From NCBI GenBank assembly GCA_963789075.1, contig CAWBJQ010000002.1:930001-994000 (forward strand): 64,000 bases of DNA, given 5' to 3'. Below are positions 1 to 9,485 of this stretch, piece after piece. The notes beneath the pieces are model-generated. The model had not been told where the DNA came from and ran no database searches. It saw only the letters and a list, made by a program, of their open reading frames with translations. Position 1 is the first letter of the stretch, and every line of letters starts with the position of its first letter. Origin of the DNA: DATATJ01 sp963789075. GTDB lineage: Bacteria > Acidobacteriota > Vicinamibacteria > Vicinamibacterales > CAVVIG01. A program made the translations under genes and the position numbers.

Positions 1-471
1 GACGACATCGTCCGCGATGCGGTGATGCTGGGGGTGACGGCGATTCAGCCGATCGTGACGAAGCGGAGCGAGGTCACCGTCGCGGCGCTGATGCGCGGCG
101 CGCGGATCGATCGGTGGAAGCGGGTGGCGCTTGCGTCGGTGAAACAGTCACGGCGCGCGGTCGTCCCGGAGATCCGCATGCCGCTCACGCTCGAGACGCT
201 GCTCGGCGAACCGCCGCCGACGCTGTCGATCATGCTGGTCGAGCCTGGCGCCGCCGCGGATGTCGAACCGCTCTCCGCGCTGCGGGCCGAACGGCTGCCG
301 CGCGACGCGTCGGTGATGGTGGGTCCGGAAGGGGGCTGGGTGGACACCGAGTGGACGGCCGCTCGTGCACACGGCGTGCGTCTGATCACGCTCGGCCACC
401 GGACGCTGCGCGCCGATGCGGTGCCGGTCGCGGCGATCAGCGTGCTGCAGTTCTTGTGGGGAGACTTCTAA
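1..471 (+). CDS. rsmE: 16S rRNA (uracil-1498-N3)-methyltransferase RsmE, 3' part
   Basis: The window opens inside this gene, and only about 156 C-terminal residues are present. They contain the SPOUT-fold signature of RsmE: GPEGGW followed by an LGHRTLRAD segment, the family's LGxRILRaeTA knot that binds S-adenosylmethionine. RsmE methylates N3 of U1498 in 16S rRNA. The N-terminal PUA-like RNA-binding domain lies outside the window. In many bacteria rsmE follows prmA and dnaJ; here those genes lie nearby on the opposite strand. The family is secure from the motif; only the start is missing. Confidence 0.9.
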   Translation, partial: DDIVRDAVMLGVTAIQPIVTKRSEVTVAALMRGARIDRWKRVALASVKQSRRAVVPEIRMPLTLETLLGEPPPTLSIMLVEPGAAADVEPLSALRAERLPRDASVMVGPEGGWVDTEWTAARAHGVRLITLGHRTLRADAVPVAAISVLQFLWGDF

Positions 472-508
472 TTTACAATTTCTAATTTTTAATTTTTAAC
501 TTCTAATT
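468..508. repeat. AT-rich short-period repeat
   Basis: Immediately after the rsmE stop there is a block of TTCTAATTTT-like words repeated about four times. It is strikingly AT-rich inside a GC-rich genome. It fills the gap between the converging rsmE and the gene at 496-2214, and it may act as a bidirectional U-rich terminator. It could equally be a dispersed simple repeat of this lineage. Confidence 0.5.
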
Positions 509-2214
509 TTGAAATCCTGCGTCTTCGTCTCGCCGTCGCCGAGCGTGACCTTTGAGGCCCCTGAGCGGTGCGCATCGAGATACGCCGGATCGAACCACTC
601 GCCCTGCTCCGAGGGATCGACCGGCACCACGTAATACTCGCCGGCGGGCAGGCCGCGGATCTTGAATTTCCCGGTCTGGTCGGGGCGCGCCGTCATGATG
701 TGGCGCGACAGCGGGCGCCAGTAGTCGTTGTTGGTCGAGAAGGCGAGCACCGTGTAGTCGGTGATGGGCGTGTCGTGATCGTTGGCCACCGTGCCGTCGA
801 TTTCTGTTTGGGTGTCGGTGAAGGTGACCGCCACATTCGCAATCTGCTGGCCACTGCGCAGCTCCAGTGGCGCATCCGTCACGTCGCGGCCGTCGACCGT
901 CACCGCCTTCAGCGACCACCCGCGCAGGGGACCCTGCGGCCGAATCAGGTGCGGCCCCGCCGCGAGCGCCGCGAGCACGAAGCGGCCATTTTTATCGACG
1001 CGGGCATTGCCCTGGCCTTGCACGTCCGCGTCGAGCGACGGCGCCGCGATCCGGATCTGCGTGAGGTCAGGCACCGGCGACGTGGTGGCAGGGAACGCGA
1101 TCGTGCCGCTGATGCTCCCGCCCGGCGCCAGCAGCACGAGCACGTCGGGCAGATCGCCACTCGCAACCGTGAGCGGTTGTGAGGCGAATTGCATGACGCC
1201 AGTATCGTCAGCGCTCGCGCGCAGCACGTAGCGTCCCGGTGGGACGTTCGTCAGCTGGAAGGAGCCGTCCCAGTCGATCCGGCCGCCGTAGCGCGAGCCG
1301 ATGGGGCCGCCGCGTCCGGACGCGCTCTCCGCAACGAGGGTCACGTTGCCGCTCGTGGCCGGCGTGCCGTCGGGATTGGTGACGAGGCCGCTGATGCGCG
1401 ACGTGCGCACCAGCTGCAGATTGAAATTGATGTCGAGCGTTTCCTGACCGAGGCCCACCGTGACGGGCTTCGCCTCATCCACCGCCGGTACGCCGGGAAA
1501 ATAGGTCGGCGCGTACGCGAGCGCGTCTTCGTCCTGCGCCTCTCCGCCGCGTGCGGACGGTGCGCCGCGTCCGCGGACGTTCGGGTTGCGGACGATAGCG
1601 CTGACGTAATAGTCGCCGGGCATCAGGCCCCAGACCCGATATTGGCCTTTGTCGTCGGTCTCTGCGCTGCCAGCCGGCATCAAACGACGATCGCCCTGCA
1701 GGTATTGATAACGCATCACGCGCACGCTCGCGCCCGGCATCGGATCGCCCTCCTCGTCGAAGACGCGGCCGGCGACGACGCTGCCGCGCGGCAGGCTGAA
1801 GTCGACCCCCTTGATCTGCTGACCGTCCGCGAGTTGCAGCGGCGTGCCGGCTTGCAGCGGGCGCCGCTGCCCGTACGCGAGCGAGACGAAGCCCGACTTG
1901 GAGACGCTGATGTTGTACCGGCCGGCGGGCAGCTCGGTGATGTCGAAGATGCCAGTGTCGTCGGTGAGCATGCCGCGGCCTTCCGGCAGCTCCGCTGCGC
2001 TCACGTAGACGCGCGCGCGCTTGAGCGGCCGCCCGGTGTCGGCAGTGACGACGCGGCCGGTGATGCGACCGGCGGGCGGCGGCGGGGCGTCCTTCGGCTG
2101 AGCGGACGTATCGCGCGCCGGCTGCTGCGAGCCGGCGGCTGGGCGCGCAGGGCTCTGCGCGCCCAGCGCGACTGCGCACGCCATCGCGCATCCACACAGA
2201 AGGATCCTCGACAC
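496..2214 (-). CDS. Secreted carboxypeptidase-regulatory-like (Ig-fold) protein
   Basis: A 572-residue protein with an N-terminal signal peptide (hydrophobic stretch in residues 3-19, then AQSPARP). After a Pro-rich linker come several tandem beta-sandwich repeats of the carboxypeptidase D regulatory-like type. Examples are GRITGRVVTADTGRPLKRA near residue 50, VVAGRVFDEEGDPMPGA near 145 and ISGLVTNPDGTPATSG near 275. Each has the typical G-x-V ... P...A.V ... TD..G.F.. LpaG.Y pattern. No catalytic domain or TonB barrel is attached. Such proteins are abundant in Acidobacteriota, and their role, probably surface binding or structure, is unknown. The ATG start is supported by the signal peptide. 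Confidence 0.8.
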   Translation of the reverse strand: MSRILLCGCAMACAVALGAQSPARPAAGSQQPARDTSAQPKDAPPPPAGRITGRVVTADTGRPLKRARVYVSAAELPEGRGMLTDDTGIFDITELPAGRYNISVSKSGFVSLAYGQRRPLQAGTPLQLADGQQIKGVDFSLPRGSVVAGRVFDEEGDPMPGASVRVMRYQYLQGDRRLMPAGSAETDDKGQYRVWGLMPGDYYVSAIVRNPNVRGRGAPSARGGEAQDEDALAYAPTYFPGVPAVDEAKPVTVGLGQETLDINFNLQLVRTSRISGLVTNPDGTPATSGNVTLVAESASGRGGPIGSRYGGRIDWDGSFQLTNVPPGRYVLRASADDTGVMQFASQPLTVASGDLPDVLVLLAPGGSISGTIAFPATTSPVPDLTQIRIAAPSLDADVQGQGNARVDKNGRFVLAALAAGPHLIRPQGPLRGWSLKAVTVDGRDVTDAPLELRSGQQIANVAVTFTDTQTEIDGTVANDHDTPITDYTVLAFSTNNDYWRPLSRHIMTARPDQTGKFKIRGLPAGEYYVVPVDPSEQGEWFDPAYLDAHRSGASKVTLGDGETKTQDFKIRS

Positions 2215-2290
2215 TGGGTCGTACCTCTTCTTTTTGTCAACGGGTGGGCCGGCTCTTTTCAGACCCGGCCCGCGCGGCCGAGGGTAATTC

Positions 2291-3113
2291 CTACACCTTT
2301 ATCAGACGAAAACACAACCACTCGGTTTCCTGTCGCTCCTCGATGAGATCGGCGGCGCCAAACGCCTTCCGAACGGCATCGCCCTCCTCCGCGAGGATCC
2401 CGCTGAGGATGAGTGTCCCGCCGCGGCGCACAGCCGCCAGCAGCGTCGGTGCCACACGAACCAGCAAGGCGCCGGTCAGATTGGCCGTGACGACGTCCGC
2501 GTTCGGCAGCGGCGCGGTCGTCAGATCGCGGAGCTCGAACGATGTGTGGGTGGCCCGCTGGTTCAGTGCGAGATTCTCGCACGCGGACTGGATCGCATCG
2601 GCGTCGTGGTCGATTCCACACGCGCGCGATGCGCCGAGCCGATCAGCCGCAATCGCCAGCACGCCAGACCCCGTGCCTATGTCGAGCACGAACGCGTCGG
2701 CGAGATCGATGCGCTGCAGCGCGTCCAGGCACAGCCTCGTGGTCGCATGGTGGCCGGTGCCGAAGCCCATGGAGGGGACGATTGTGAGAAAAACCGATTC
2801 GGGATTCGGGATTGGGGATTCGGGATTTGCCGCAGACTCGGAACTCGGGAAGATCGTGAGGCGGCCGACCGTGATGGGCTGCGAGGTGTTGCTGGGACCG
2901 GCGGGCCCAATCTTCGTCCGACACGTCGAGCGGAACGGTGGCGTATCCCTGCGCGCGCAGCTCGGCGCAGGCGGCGTCGCGGGCATCCGGCGCGGCGAAG
3001 AACAGGCGCATCGCCGTGGACCCTTGTTCGACGGCGGTCGGGGCAAAGTCGTCCACGAGCGCCAGCACCACTTCCGCTGTGGATTCAACGTCGAGCGCGG
3101 GATACAGCTTCAA
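2291..3113 (-). CDS. prmA: Ribosomal protein L11 methyltransferase PrmA (frame break)
   Basis: PrmA trimethylates ribosomal protein L11 using SAM. The N-terminal part reads MKLYPALDVES through DEDWARRSQ. The catalytic part, in another frame, carries ITVGRLTIFP, SMGFGTGHHATTRLCLDAL, the SAM loop VLDIGTGSGVLAIAA and NLTGALL. A single-base frame break near 2885-2900 separates the two parts, so roughly 274 residues must be stitched together. A (GGGATTC)n repeat at 2796-2827 is translated inside the gene as NPESPIPNPES, just before the GFGTG motif where the family usually has a short PPW loop. The TTG start directly follows a stop codon. The family is certain; whether the gene is functional as written is not. 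Confidence 0.85.
2796..2827. repeat. (GGGATTC)n repeat inside prmA
   Basis: Four to five tandem copies of the heptamer GGGATTC/GGGATTG lie inside the prmA coding sequence. The same word recurs at 60131-60154 inside the biotin carboxylase gene. In prmA it adds an Asn-Pro-Glu-Ser repeat in a surface-loop position. Confidence 0.75.
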
Positions 3114-3116
3114 CTA

Positions 3117-3156
3117 CGAATTCACCAACGCACCAATTCACCAACGCGCCAACTTA
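3117..3156. repeat. ACCAATTC/CACCAAC short-period repeat
   Basis: Between the dnaJ stop and the prmA start there is an array of words such as AATTCACCAACGC repeated two to three times with small changes. It is another member of the set of simple repeats found at gene ends in this window. No promoter is evident here, so dnaJ to prmA may be one transcript. Confidence 0.55.
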
Positions 3157-4305
3157 TCCAAACATGTCCTTGACGCGATCGAAGAGATTGCGATCTTCTT
3201 CTTCAGCGCCGTGCGCGCGCGGCTCGAACTGCTCCTTCGGCAGCGCCTTGGCGAGCTGCTCGATCAGCTGACGCTGTTCCTTGGAGAGCTTCTTCGGCGT
3301 CTGCACCTGCACGGTCGCAAGCAGATCGCCTTTGCCCCGGCCGTTGACGTCCGGCATCCCTTTGCCGCGCAGCCGCAGCGTCGTGCCGGTCTGTGTCCCT
3401 TCGGGCACTTTCACCTTTTCGGGGCCGCCGAGCGTCGGCACCTGGATTTCGCCGCCGAGCGCGAGCGTGGTGAAGTTGACCGGGATCTCGCAGAACAGGT
3501 TGAGCCCTTCGCGCCGGAAGAACTCGTGCTCCTGGACGTGCACGACCACGTAGAGGTGGCCGGGCGGCCCGCCGGCCGCGCCGCCTTCGCCCTCGTTCTG
3601 CAGCCGCAGCTGCTGCCCCGTGGCAATGCCCGCGGGAATCTTCACCGCGATCTTGCGATCCTTGGTGACGCGACCCGCGCCGCGGCAGGTCGGGCACGGC
3701 TTGGTGATCAGCTTGCCGGCACCGCGACACTGCGGGCAGGTCCGCGCGACCGTGAAGAAGCCCTGTTGGAAACGAACCTGGCCTTGCCCGCGGCACTGCG
3801 AGCAGACCGTCGGCGAGGAACCGGGCGCCGCGCCCGATCCGTGGCACGTCTCGCACTGTTCCTGGCGCGGAATCTGGATCGTCGTCTCGCTGCCGCGCGC
3901 CGATTCTTCGAAGGTGATCTCGAGGTCGTAGCGGAGATCGGCGCCGCGCTGCGGACCGCCGCGCCGCCGGCCGCCGCCGAACAGATCGCCGAGGCCGAAA
4001 ATGTCGCCCAGGCCGCCGAGAATGTCTTCGAACCCGGTGAAGACCGTCGGGTCGAAGCCCGCACCGCCGGCCGCCGCGGAGCTGACGCCCGCGTGCCCGA
4101 AGCGATCGTACAGGCTGCGCTTGTCGCCGTCGGCCAGGATCGCGTACGCCTCGGCGCATTCCTTGAATTGCTCTTCAGCGGTGTGGTCGCCCGGATTGCG
4201 ATCCGGGTGGTACTTCATCGCCTGCTTGCGGTACGCGCTCTTGATCTCGACTTCGGTCGCGCTCCGCTCGATGCCGAGGATCTCGTAATAATCCCGTTTG
4301 CTCAC
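3154..4305 (-). CDS. dnaJ: Chaperone DnaJ (Hsp40)
   Basis: A 383-residue type I DnaJ, the usual length. It has an N-terminal J domain with HPD at residues 33-35, a Gly-rich G/F stretch (GGLGDIFGLGDLFGGG), then four CxxCxGxG zinc repeats (CETCHGSG, CSQCRGQG, CPQCRGAG, CPTCRGAG) and the C-terminal substrate-binding domains. It stimulates the ATPase of DnaK and delivers unfolded clients. Its ATG overlaps the grpE stop by four bases, so the two are translationally coupled in the operon hrcA-grpE-dnaJ. No dnaK is in the window. Confidence 0.97.
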   Translation of the reverse strand: MSKRDYYEILGIERSATEVEIKSAYRKQAMKYHPDRNPGDHTAEEQFKECAEAYAILADGDKRSLYDRFGHAGVSSAAAGGAGFDPTVFTGFEDILGGLGDIFGLGDLFGGGRRRGGPQRGADLRYDLEITFEESARGSETTIQIPRQEQCETCHGSGAAPGSSPTVCSQCRGQGQVRFQQGFFTVARTCPQCRGAGKLITKPCPTCRGAGRVTKDRKIAVKIPAGIATGQQLRLQNEGEGGAAGGPPGHLYVVVHVQEHEFFRREGLNLFCEIPVNFTTLALGGEIQVPTLGGPEKVKVPEGTQTGTTLRLRGKGMPDVNGRGKGDLLATVQVQTPKKLSKEQRQLIEQLAKALPKEQFEPRAHGAEEEDRNLFDRVKDMFG

Positions 4306-4829
4306 GCTTTTGCTACCTTCACCATGGCCGGCCGCAGCAGCTTGTCGCCCATCAGATAGCCGCGCTGCAGCTCGCCGATCACTTCGCCTTCGCGATGGTC
4401 GGGGCTCGTCTCGTGCACGACCGCCTGATGGACGTTCGGGTCGAAATCCGTCCCGAGCGTCTCGAACGGCCGCACGTTGTACCGGCGAAGCACGTCGTTC
4501 ATCTTCGCGTGAATCAGCTCCACGCCTTTCCGATACGCGTTCGCCTCAGGTCCCGCTTCCACCGTGAGCGCGCGATCGAAGTCGTCGACCACCGAGAGCA
4601 GCTGCTGGAGAAGGTCGACCACCGCCTGGTCCGACTGCTCGCGGCGCTCACGCTCGACGCGGCGGCGATAGTTCTCGAACTCGGCGGTCTTGCGCAGCAG
4701 GCGGTCGTGCAGATCGTCGCGCTCGCGGGCGAGCGCGCCAACGTCGATCGCGCCCGCGTCCGCCGCGTCGCGCGGCTCGGCGGCCGCCGGCGAAGCGTCC
4801 GCCGGATCAATCGGAAACTCGTCAGTCAT
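4302..4829 (-). CDS. grpE: Nucleotide exchange factor GrpE
   Basis: A 175-residue GrpE with an acidic disordered N-terminus, a long coiled coil (residues 30-90, ARERDDLHDRLLRKTAEFENYRRR) and the C-terminal beta domain. The conserved GTDFDPNVHQAV segment and the terminal LRPAMVKVA are present. It releases ADP from DnaK. It lies six bases downstream of hrcA and overlaps dnaJ, and it is presumably repressed by HrcA through the CIRCE-like site upstream of hrcA. Confidence 0.96.
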   Translation of the reverse strand: MTDEFPIDPADASPAAAEPRDAADAGAIDVGALARERDDLHDRLLRKTAEFENYRRRVERERREQSDQAVVDLLQQLLSVVDDFDRALTVEAGPEANAYRKGVELIHAKMNDVLRRYNVRPFETLGTDFDPNVHQAVVHETSPDHREGEVIGELQRGYLMGDKLLRPAMVKVAKA

Positions 4830-4835
4830 AAGAAC

Positions 4836-5876
4836 CTAGTTGGGGTCGCGCAACACGCGCGCGACAGCTTGCGCCGCGCCGTCGACGAAGTCGATGGCGC
4901 GCGAATAGCGCATGCGGGTCGGCCCAATCACCCCGACCGTGCCCGTGCTGCCCCCATCGTCATAGGTGGAGGCGATGAGGCTGAACGAGCGGAGGTTCGG
5001 GTCGGGATGTTCGGCACCGATCACCACGGTGAGGCCGGGGCCATCGATGTATTCCGTGAGCAGCTGCAACAGCCGCTGCTTTTCTTCGATCATCTGCAGC
5101 AGCGCCTGCAGCGTCCCGAGCGTCAGACCTTGCGCGTCGCCGACCAGCGCCGAGGCCCCGTCGACGAAAATCATCCGTTCCTCCGGCAGGTCCGCGAACG
5201 TGGACGTGGCCAGACGCATCGCGCGCGCCATCAGCTCGTCGTAGAGCATCCGCTCTTCGTTCATGCGATCCCGGACGGCGTCTCGGGCGCGGTTCAGCGG
5301 CAGCCCGGAGAATTCGGCGTTCAGGTAGCGCGCCGCCTGACGAAGCTCGTCGGCATCGAGCATCTCGGCGACGTTGATCACTTTCTGGATGACGTGCCCG
5401 CCGCGCGCCACGATCACGACGAGGACCCGCGACGCGCTCAGCGGGATGAACTCCACCCGGTCGAACACGGCCGCTTCGTGCGCGGTGCGGACCGCAAAGC
5501 CCACGCTGCGCGACGCCTGCGACAGCACGTGCGAGACCTGGGGCAGCAGGAAGTCGATCAGCACCGCTGAGCCGTCGCGCCGCAGCTGCGCCTCGACCGC
5601 GCTGGCCGTGCGCGTCGATCGCCGGCTTTCGAGCAACAGGTCCACGTAGAAGCGGTAGCCGAGGTCGGTCGGCACGCGCCCGGCCGAGGTATGCGGCTGC
5701 TGGACGAACCCCTCGTCTTCGAGCCGAGCCAGAATGTTGCGAACGGTCGCCGACGACACCCCCAGCCCGGCCGCCGTGACGAGCAGCGACGAAGCGACGG
5801 GCTCGCCCGACGTGATGTACTCGCGCACCAGAGCGGCGAGGACCCGGCGTGATCGGTCGTTGGCTTCCATTAGCAC
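4836..5876 (-). CDS. hrcA: Heat-inducible transcription repressor HrcA
   Basis: About 346 residues with the HrcA winged-helix N-terminus (RVLAALVREYITSGEPVASSLL, then GVSSATVRNILARLEDEGFVQQPHTSAGRVPTDLGYR) and the GAF-like dimerisation region ending IGPTRMRYSRAIDFVDG. It binds CIRCE and represses class I heat-shock genes, with activity tuned by GroEL. The start can be GTG (5876) or ATG (5870); ATG gives the more typical MEANDRSRR N-terminus. Both starts lie inside the CIRCE-like operator. Confidence 0.96.
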   Translation of the reverse strand: MLMEANDRSRRVLAALVREYITSGEPVASSLLVTAAGLGVSSATVRNILARLEDEGFVQQPHTSAGRVPTDLGYRFYVDLLLESRRSTRTASAVEAQLRRDGSAVLIDFLLPQVSHVLSQASRSVGFAVRTAHEAAVFDRVEFIPLSASRVLVVIVARGGHVIQKVINVAEMLDADELRQAARYLNAEFSGLPLNRARDAVRDRMNEERMLYDELMARAMRLATSTFADLPEERMIFVDGASALVGDAQGLTLGTLQALLQMIEEKQRLLQLLTEYIDGPGLTVVIGAEHPDPNLRSFSLIASTYDDGGSTGTVGVIGPTRMRYSRAIDFVDGAAQAVARVLRDPN

Positions 5877-5896
5877 TCAGGGTTGGGGACTGCTAA
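5870..5896 (-). promoter_or_regulatory. CIRCE-like HrcA operator
   Basis: TTAGCACTC, nine bases, then GACTGCTAA. The consensus is TTAGCACTC-N9-GAGTGCTAA, so one half-site is perfect and the other has one mismatch. It spans the hrcA start codon region, which implies autoregulation of hrcA-grpE-dnaJ. A TATAAT -10 hexamer lies just upstream (5899-5904 on this strand's complement). No good -35 is seen. Confidence 0.85.
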
Positions 5897-5898
5897 GC

Positions 5899-5904
5899 AT
5901 TATA
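5899..5904 (-). promoter_or_regulatory. -10 element of the hrcA promoter
   Basis: On the minus strand this reads TATAAT, a perfect vegetative -10 hexamer, and transcription would start inside the CIRCE-like operator. The region 17 bases upstream is GC-rich with no TTGACA-like -35. Operator occlusion by HrcA fits this geometry. Confidence 0.5.
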
Positions 5905-6011
5905 CACGGTCGGAGCGGGGCCCAGGCCGCGGATCGACGGGTTCGTGGGCACGGACGATACCGGCGCGCGTGCCCGGTTGGAGTGTCGATCGCGTGCGCG
6001 AGCCCCTGTCA

Positions 6012-6851
6012 TCACCGAGGTTGGGGCTTGAGCGCGGCAATCTGTGGCGGCGTCCATCTCATCGACGCCGGGTGCTCTTTGCCGTGTTTGACCGCGATGA
6101 GCTCCGCCAGAATGCTGACCGCGATTTCCTGCGGCGTGACCGCGCCGATCTCGAGGCCGATCGGCGCATGCACACGCTTCAGCACGTCGGCGGGCATGCC
6201 GTCGGTGACGAGCGCGTCGTAGATGCGTGCGACCTTGGCGCGGCTGCCGATGAGCCCCAGATAGCGCAGCTCGCGCGGCGCCAGCGCGCGCAGCGCTTCG
6301 AGATCGTTGGTGTGGCCGCGCGTGACGATCACGACGTAGGCATGCGACGGCAGCGTCGTGCGCGCGATCCAGGCGGGCAGATCGTCGACGACGATCTCCG
6401 CCGCGGCGGGGAACCGTTCGGCGTTCGCGAATTTCTCGCGGTCGTCGATCACGTGCACGCGGAAGCTCACTTCCTGCGCGAGCCGGGCCAGATGAAAGCC
6501 GACGTGGCCGGCGCCGACGATGTACAGCTCAGGCGACGGCTCAATCGGCTCGATGTAGACGTCCATCTGGCCGCCGCAGATCAGACCGGTCTCCTGCGCG
6601 AAATCGTCGGAGAGCTCGTAGTGCACGACCTGCGGCACGCGGGTGGCGATCGCCTCGCGGGCTTTCCAGAACGCGTCGTTCTCATAGCAGCCGCCGCCGA
6701 TCGTGCCGACGATCCGGCCGTCGGCAAACACGAGCATTTTGGCCCCAACCCGCTGCGGCGTCGATCCCGTCGCCGACACAATCGTGACCAGCGCCGCCGG
6801 CTCGCCCCGCTCGAGAGCGTCGGATACCGCAGCGAACACCTCGCGATTCAT
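6012..6851 (-). CDS. xdhC: XdhC/CoxI family protein
   Basis: A 279-residue two-domain XdhC-family protein. The N-terminal XdhC/CoxI domain has LVTIVSATGSTPQRVGAKM and GTIGGGCYE. The C-terminal Rossmann domain has YIVGAGHVGFHLARLAQE and VIDDREKFAN. Family members help insert sulfurated molybdenum cofactor into xanthine dehydrogenase or aldehyde/CO dehydrogenase-type enzymes. No molybdo-hydroxylase subunits are next to it, so the partner enzyme must be encoded elsewhere. Confidence 0.9.
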   Translation of the reverse strand: MNREVFAAVSDALERGEPAALVTIVSATGSTPQRVGAKMLVFADGRIVGTIGGGCYENDAFWKAREAIATRVPQVVHYELSDDFAQETGLICGGQMDVYIEPIEPSPELYIVGAGHVGFHLARLAQEVSFRVHVIDDREKFANAERFPAAAEIVVDDLPAWIARTTLPSHAYVVIVTRGHTNDLEALRALAPRELRYLGLIGSRAKVARIYDALVTDGMPADVLKRVHAPIGLEIGAVTPQEIAVSILAELIAVKHGKEHPASMRWTPPQIAALKPQPR

Positions 6852-6890
6852 GCTCTTCGAATTATATGACTGCTTTGAGGCGGCGTTTGA

Positions 6891-7024
6891 TCACGAAGTC
6901 GCGGTGGACTTTTATCACGGAGTCACGAAGGACACGAAGGGCACGAAGAAATATGTGGTTCTCTGAGCACGAGCTGTACGAAGAATCTTCGTGAACTTCG
7001 TGTTCTCCGTGGCTTCGTGATGAA
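6891..7024. repeat. CACGAAG palindromic repeat, copy 1
   Basis: The left arm (ATCACGGAGTCACGAAGG and on to 6948) and the right arm (6987-7024, CTTCGTGAACTTCGTG to TTCGTGATGAA) are imperfect inverted repeats around a variable centre. The copy fills the gap between the xdhC start and the PBP stop. It is the first of nine copies in the window. Confidence 0.85.
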
Positions 7025-7033
7025 GGAGTCCGA

Positions 7034-9440
7034 CTAGAACCGGTGCAGCTCGCACGCCTGGGTCGGTTCCGTCCCCGCGATGAACGCTTCGCGGAAGACG
7101 CGCGGGCAGGTGGGCGTGGCGAGCTTGCCGGTGTCGGGATCGATGTCCACGAAGGAGATCCCCTCCGGCGCCTCGAACGGCACGCTGGCATGGCCGGCGA
7201 GCGCCGTCTTCATGAATTGCGTCCAGATGGGCAGGGCAGCTTTCGCGCCGGAGAGACCCACCGGCTGATTGTCGTCGAAGCCCACCCAGACGACGGTCAA
7301 CAGATCGGGCGTGAAGCCGACAAACCATGCGTCGCGCAGATCGTTGGTGGTGCCGGTTTTGCCGGCGGCGTCGAGCGTGAAGCCGGCCGCGCGCGCACCG
7401 GCGGCGGTGCCCTCGTTGAGCACGCTGCGCATCATGTTCGTGACGAGAAATGTCGTGTCGGGCCGCGCGACGCGCCGCAGATCCGCCAGCGGCTTTCTTC
7501 GTGACGTCGGTGCCGCCTCGGGTGATCGTGAGGATGTTCTTGAGCGGACGGATCTCCCCATTGTTCGGGAACAGCGTGTAGGCGGTCGCGATCTCGAACG
7601 GCGTGGCTTCGAAGACGCCGAGCGCGATCGACGGATACGCTTTCGGCGGGTTGCCCACGCCCAGTTTCTTCCACAGGGCCGCAACGTGGTCGTAGCCGGC
7701 GCTCTGCGCCACGTGGATGGTGCCGAGATTGCGCGACTGCGCCAGCGCGCGCCGGAACGTGATCGCGCCGTCGTATTCCTTCTCGTAGTTTTCCGGCGTC
7801 CAGACTTGATCGTCGAACTCGAACGTCTCCTGCACGTCGTTGGTGATGGACGCCGGCGTGACGTCGGCGCGTCCGTCCGCCGCCGCCTGCTCGAACGCCG
7901 TGAGATACACGAACGGCTTGAACACCGATCCAGGCTGCCGGCGCGACGACGGTCACGCGATCGTATTGCGACTGGTTGTACGAGCGGCCGCCGACCAGCG
8001 CCAGGATGTCGCCCGTTTTCGGATCGACGGCGATCAGCGCGGCTTCGGCGCGCCCCTTGCGCCGCCGGTGCGCGAGCAGCTCATCCACTTGTGTCAGGCC
8101 GTCGCGCACGGCGTCCTGCGCAAGGCGCTGCAGGTGCAGATCGAGCGTCGTGAACACGTCGACCGTCTGATTGGTGGTCGTCGTGAGGCCTGGGTACTCA
8201 TCGGCCAGCGTCTGGCCGACGTAATCCACGAAATACGGCGCCTCGGCTTCGAGCGCGCGCTGGACCACGACGAGCGGCTCCTTCGCGGCGCGATCGGCGA
8301 CGTCCTGCTGGACGAATCCGGAATCGACCATCGCCTGCAGCACGACGTTTCGCCGTTCCTTGCACCGCACCGGGTTGTTGAACGGCGAGAGCGCCGACGG
8401 CGACTGATACACGCCCGCGATCGTCGCCGCCTCGGCCAGCGTGACGTTGCTCACGTCCTTGCCGAAAAACAGCCGCGAGGCTTCCGCGACGCCGACGATG
8501 CCGAACGAGCCACGCTGGCCGAGCGTCATGTCGTTCAGATACATCTCGAGGATGGCGTCTTTCGACGCGCGCTGCGTCAGGACGATCGACACCCAGATCT
8601 CGAGCAGCTTGCGCCGGATCGACTTCTCGCGCGCCGCCTGCAGCGTCATCCCAGGGAACATCTTCGGCAGGAACACGTTGCGCGCCACCTGCTGGGTGAT
8701 CGTGCTCGCGCCGGCCGTGTACGCATGCGTGCCGCGCATGTTCGTGATCAGCGCGCCGACGATGCCGATGGGATCGACGCCGGGATGCTCGTAGAACCGG
8801 CGATCTTCGATGGCGATCACGGCCTCCGTCATTCGGGCGGGTATCGCGGAGAGCGCCACTGGACGGCGCTTCTCGCGCTCGCCGCCGAAAAGCGACGTCA
8901 GCACGGGCGCGTCGAGCGTGAGGCGCTCGCTCGGCTGCGTCCCCAGCTCGAGCCGCTCGACGTGGTCCGCCGGCTTGGGCGCCGGCCGCCGCGCGACGGT
9001 CTTGACCGCGCGCCATCGTCGGCTTCTCGAAAGAGGACGCGGACGACTTTGCCCTTCAGCGCGGCGCTGCGCGGAAGAATCGAGACCGAACCGCCCGCCA
9101 CGGAGAACTCGCCCGGTTTTTCCACTCTCGCGCGCTGCGCGTAGCCGAGATCGTTCAACCGATCGATCAGCTGACGATCGGTCATCGACTGGCCGCGCCG
9201 GAGCTCGAGCGGGCGCGCATAGACGCGAGGCAGGACGCGATCGCGCTCGCCATGCAGGCGCGCGTCGATCAGGCGCGCGAAGCTGATGTAGTAGTAGGTG
9301 GCGACGAGGCAGAGCGCCAGCGTGGGAACGGCGATGGCGACGGCGGTCCACCGCACCCAGCGTTTGCGCCAGAGCGCGACGACACGAATCCGCGTCCGCG
9401 CCGGCGTCGAACGTTTTTTCTTTGGACGTGCCGAAGGCAT
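7034..9440 (-). CDS. Class A penicillin-binding protein PBP1 (three frame breaks)
   Basis: A bifunctional peptidoglycan glycosyltransferase/transpeptidase of about 800 residues. In order: a basic cytoplasmic tail, one TM helix (WTAVAIAVPTLALCLVATYYY), and a UvrB-like region. The GT51 domain follows with AIEDRRFYEHPGVD and TITQQVARN. The transpeptidase domain has the SxxK nucleophile in PGSVFKPFVY, SRN in AQSRNLGTI and KTG in AGKTGTTND. Frame breaks occur near 9020, 7945 and 7490, the last in a short A-run, yet every catalytic motif survives. This suggests assembly indels rather than decay. The ATG at 9440 gives a clean basic N-terminus. Confidence 0.88.
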
Positions 9441-9466
9441 GATGCTATTGGAGTGTATCGGTCCTA

Positions 9467-9484
9467 AGCCTTGGGCCCTAAGCC
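9467..9484. repeat. CCTAAGCC repeat
   Basis: Two copies of CCTAAGCC separated by TTGGGC lie just upstream of the PBP start and next to the 171 bp inverted-end element. They are short and without a known role. Confidence 0.3.
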
Positions 9485-9485
9485 T

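Noticed and set aside
6891..7024. CRISPR-like array from repeated CACGAAG words
   Set aside because: The words are inverted, unevenly spaced and without constant-length spacers; no cas genes are present.
7034..9440. PBP1 as a decayed pseudogene
   Set aside because: All catalytic motifs of both domains survive across three single-base breaks, and many other essential genes show the same pattern, so assembly error is more likely.
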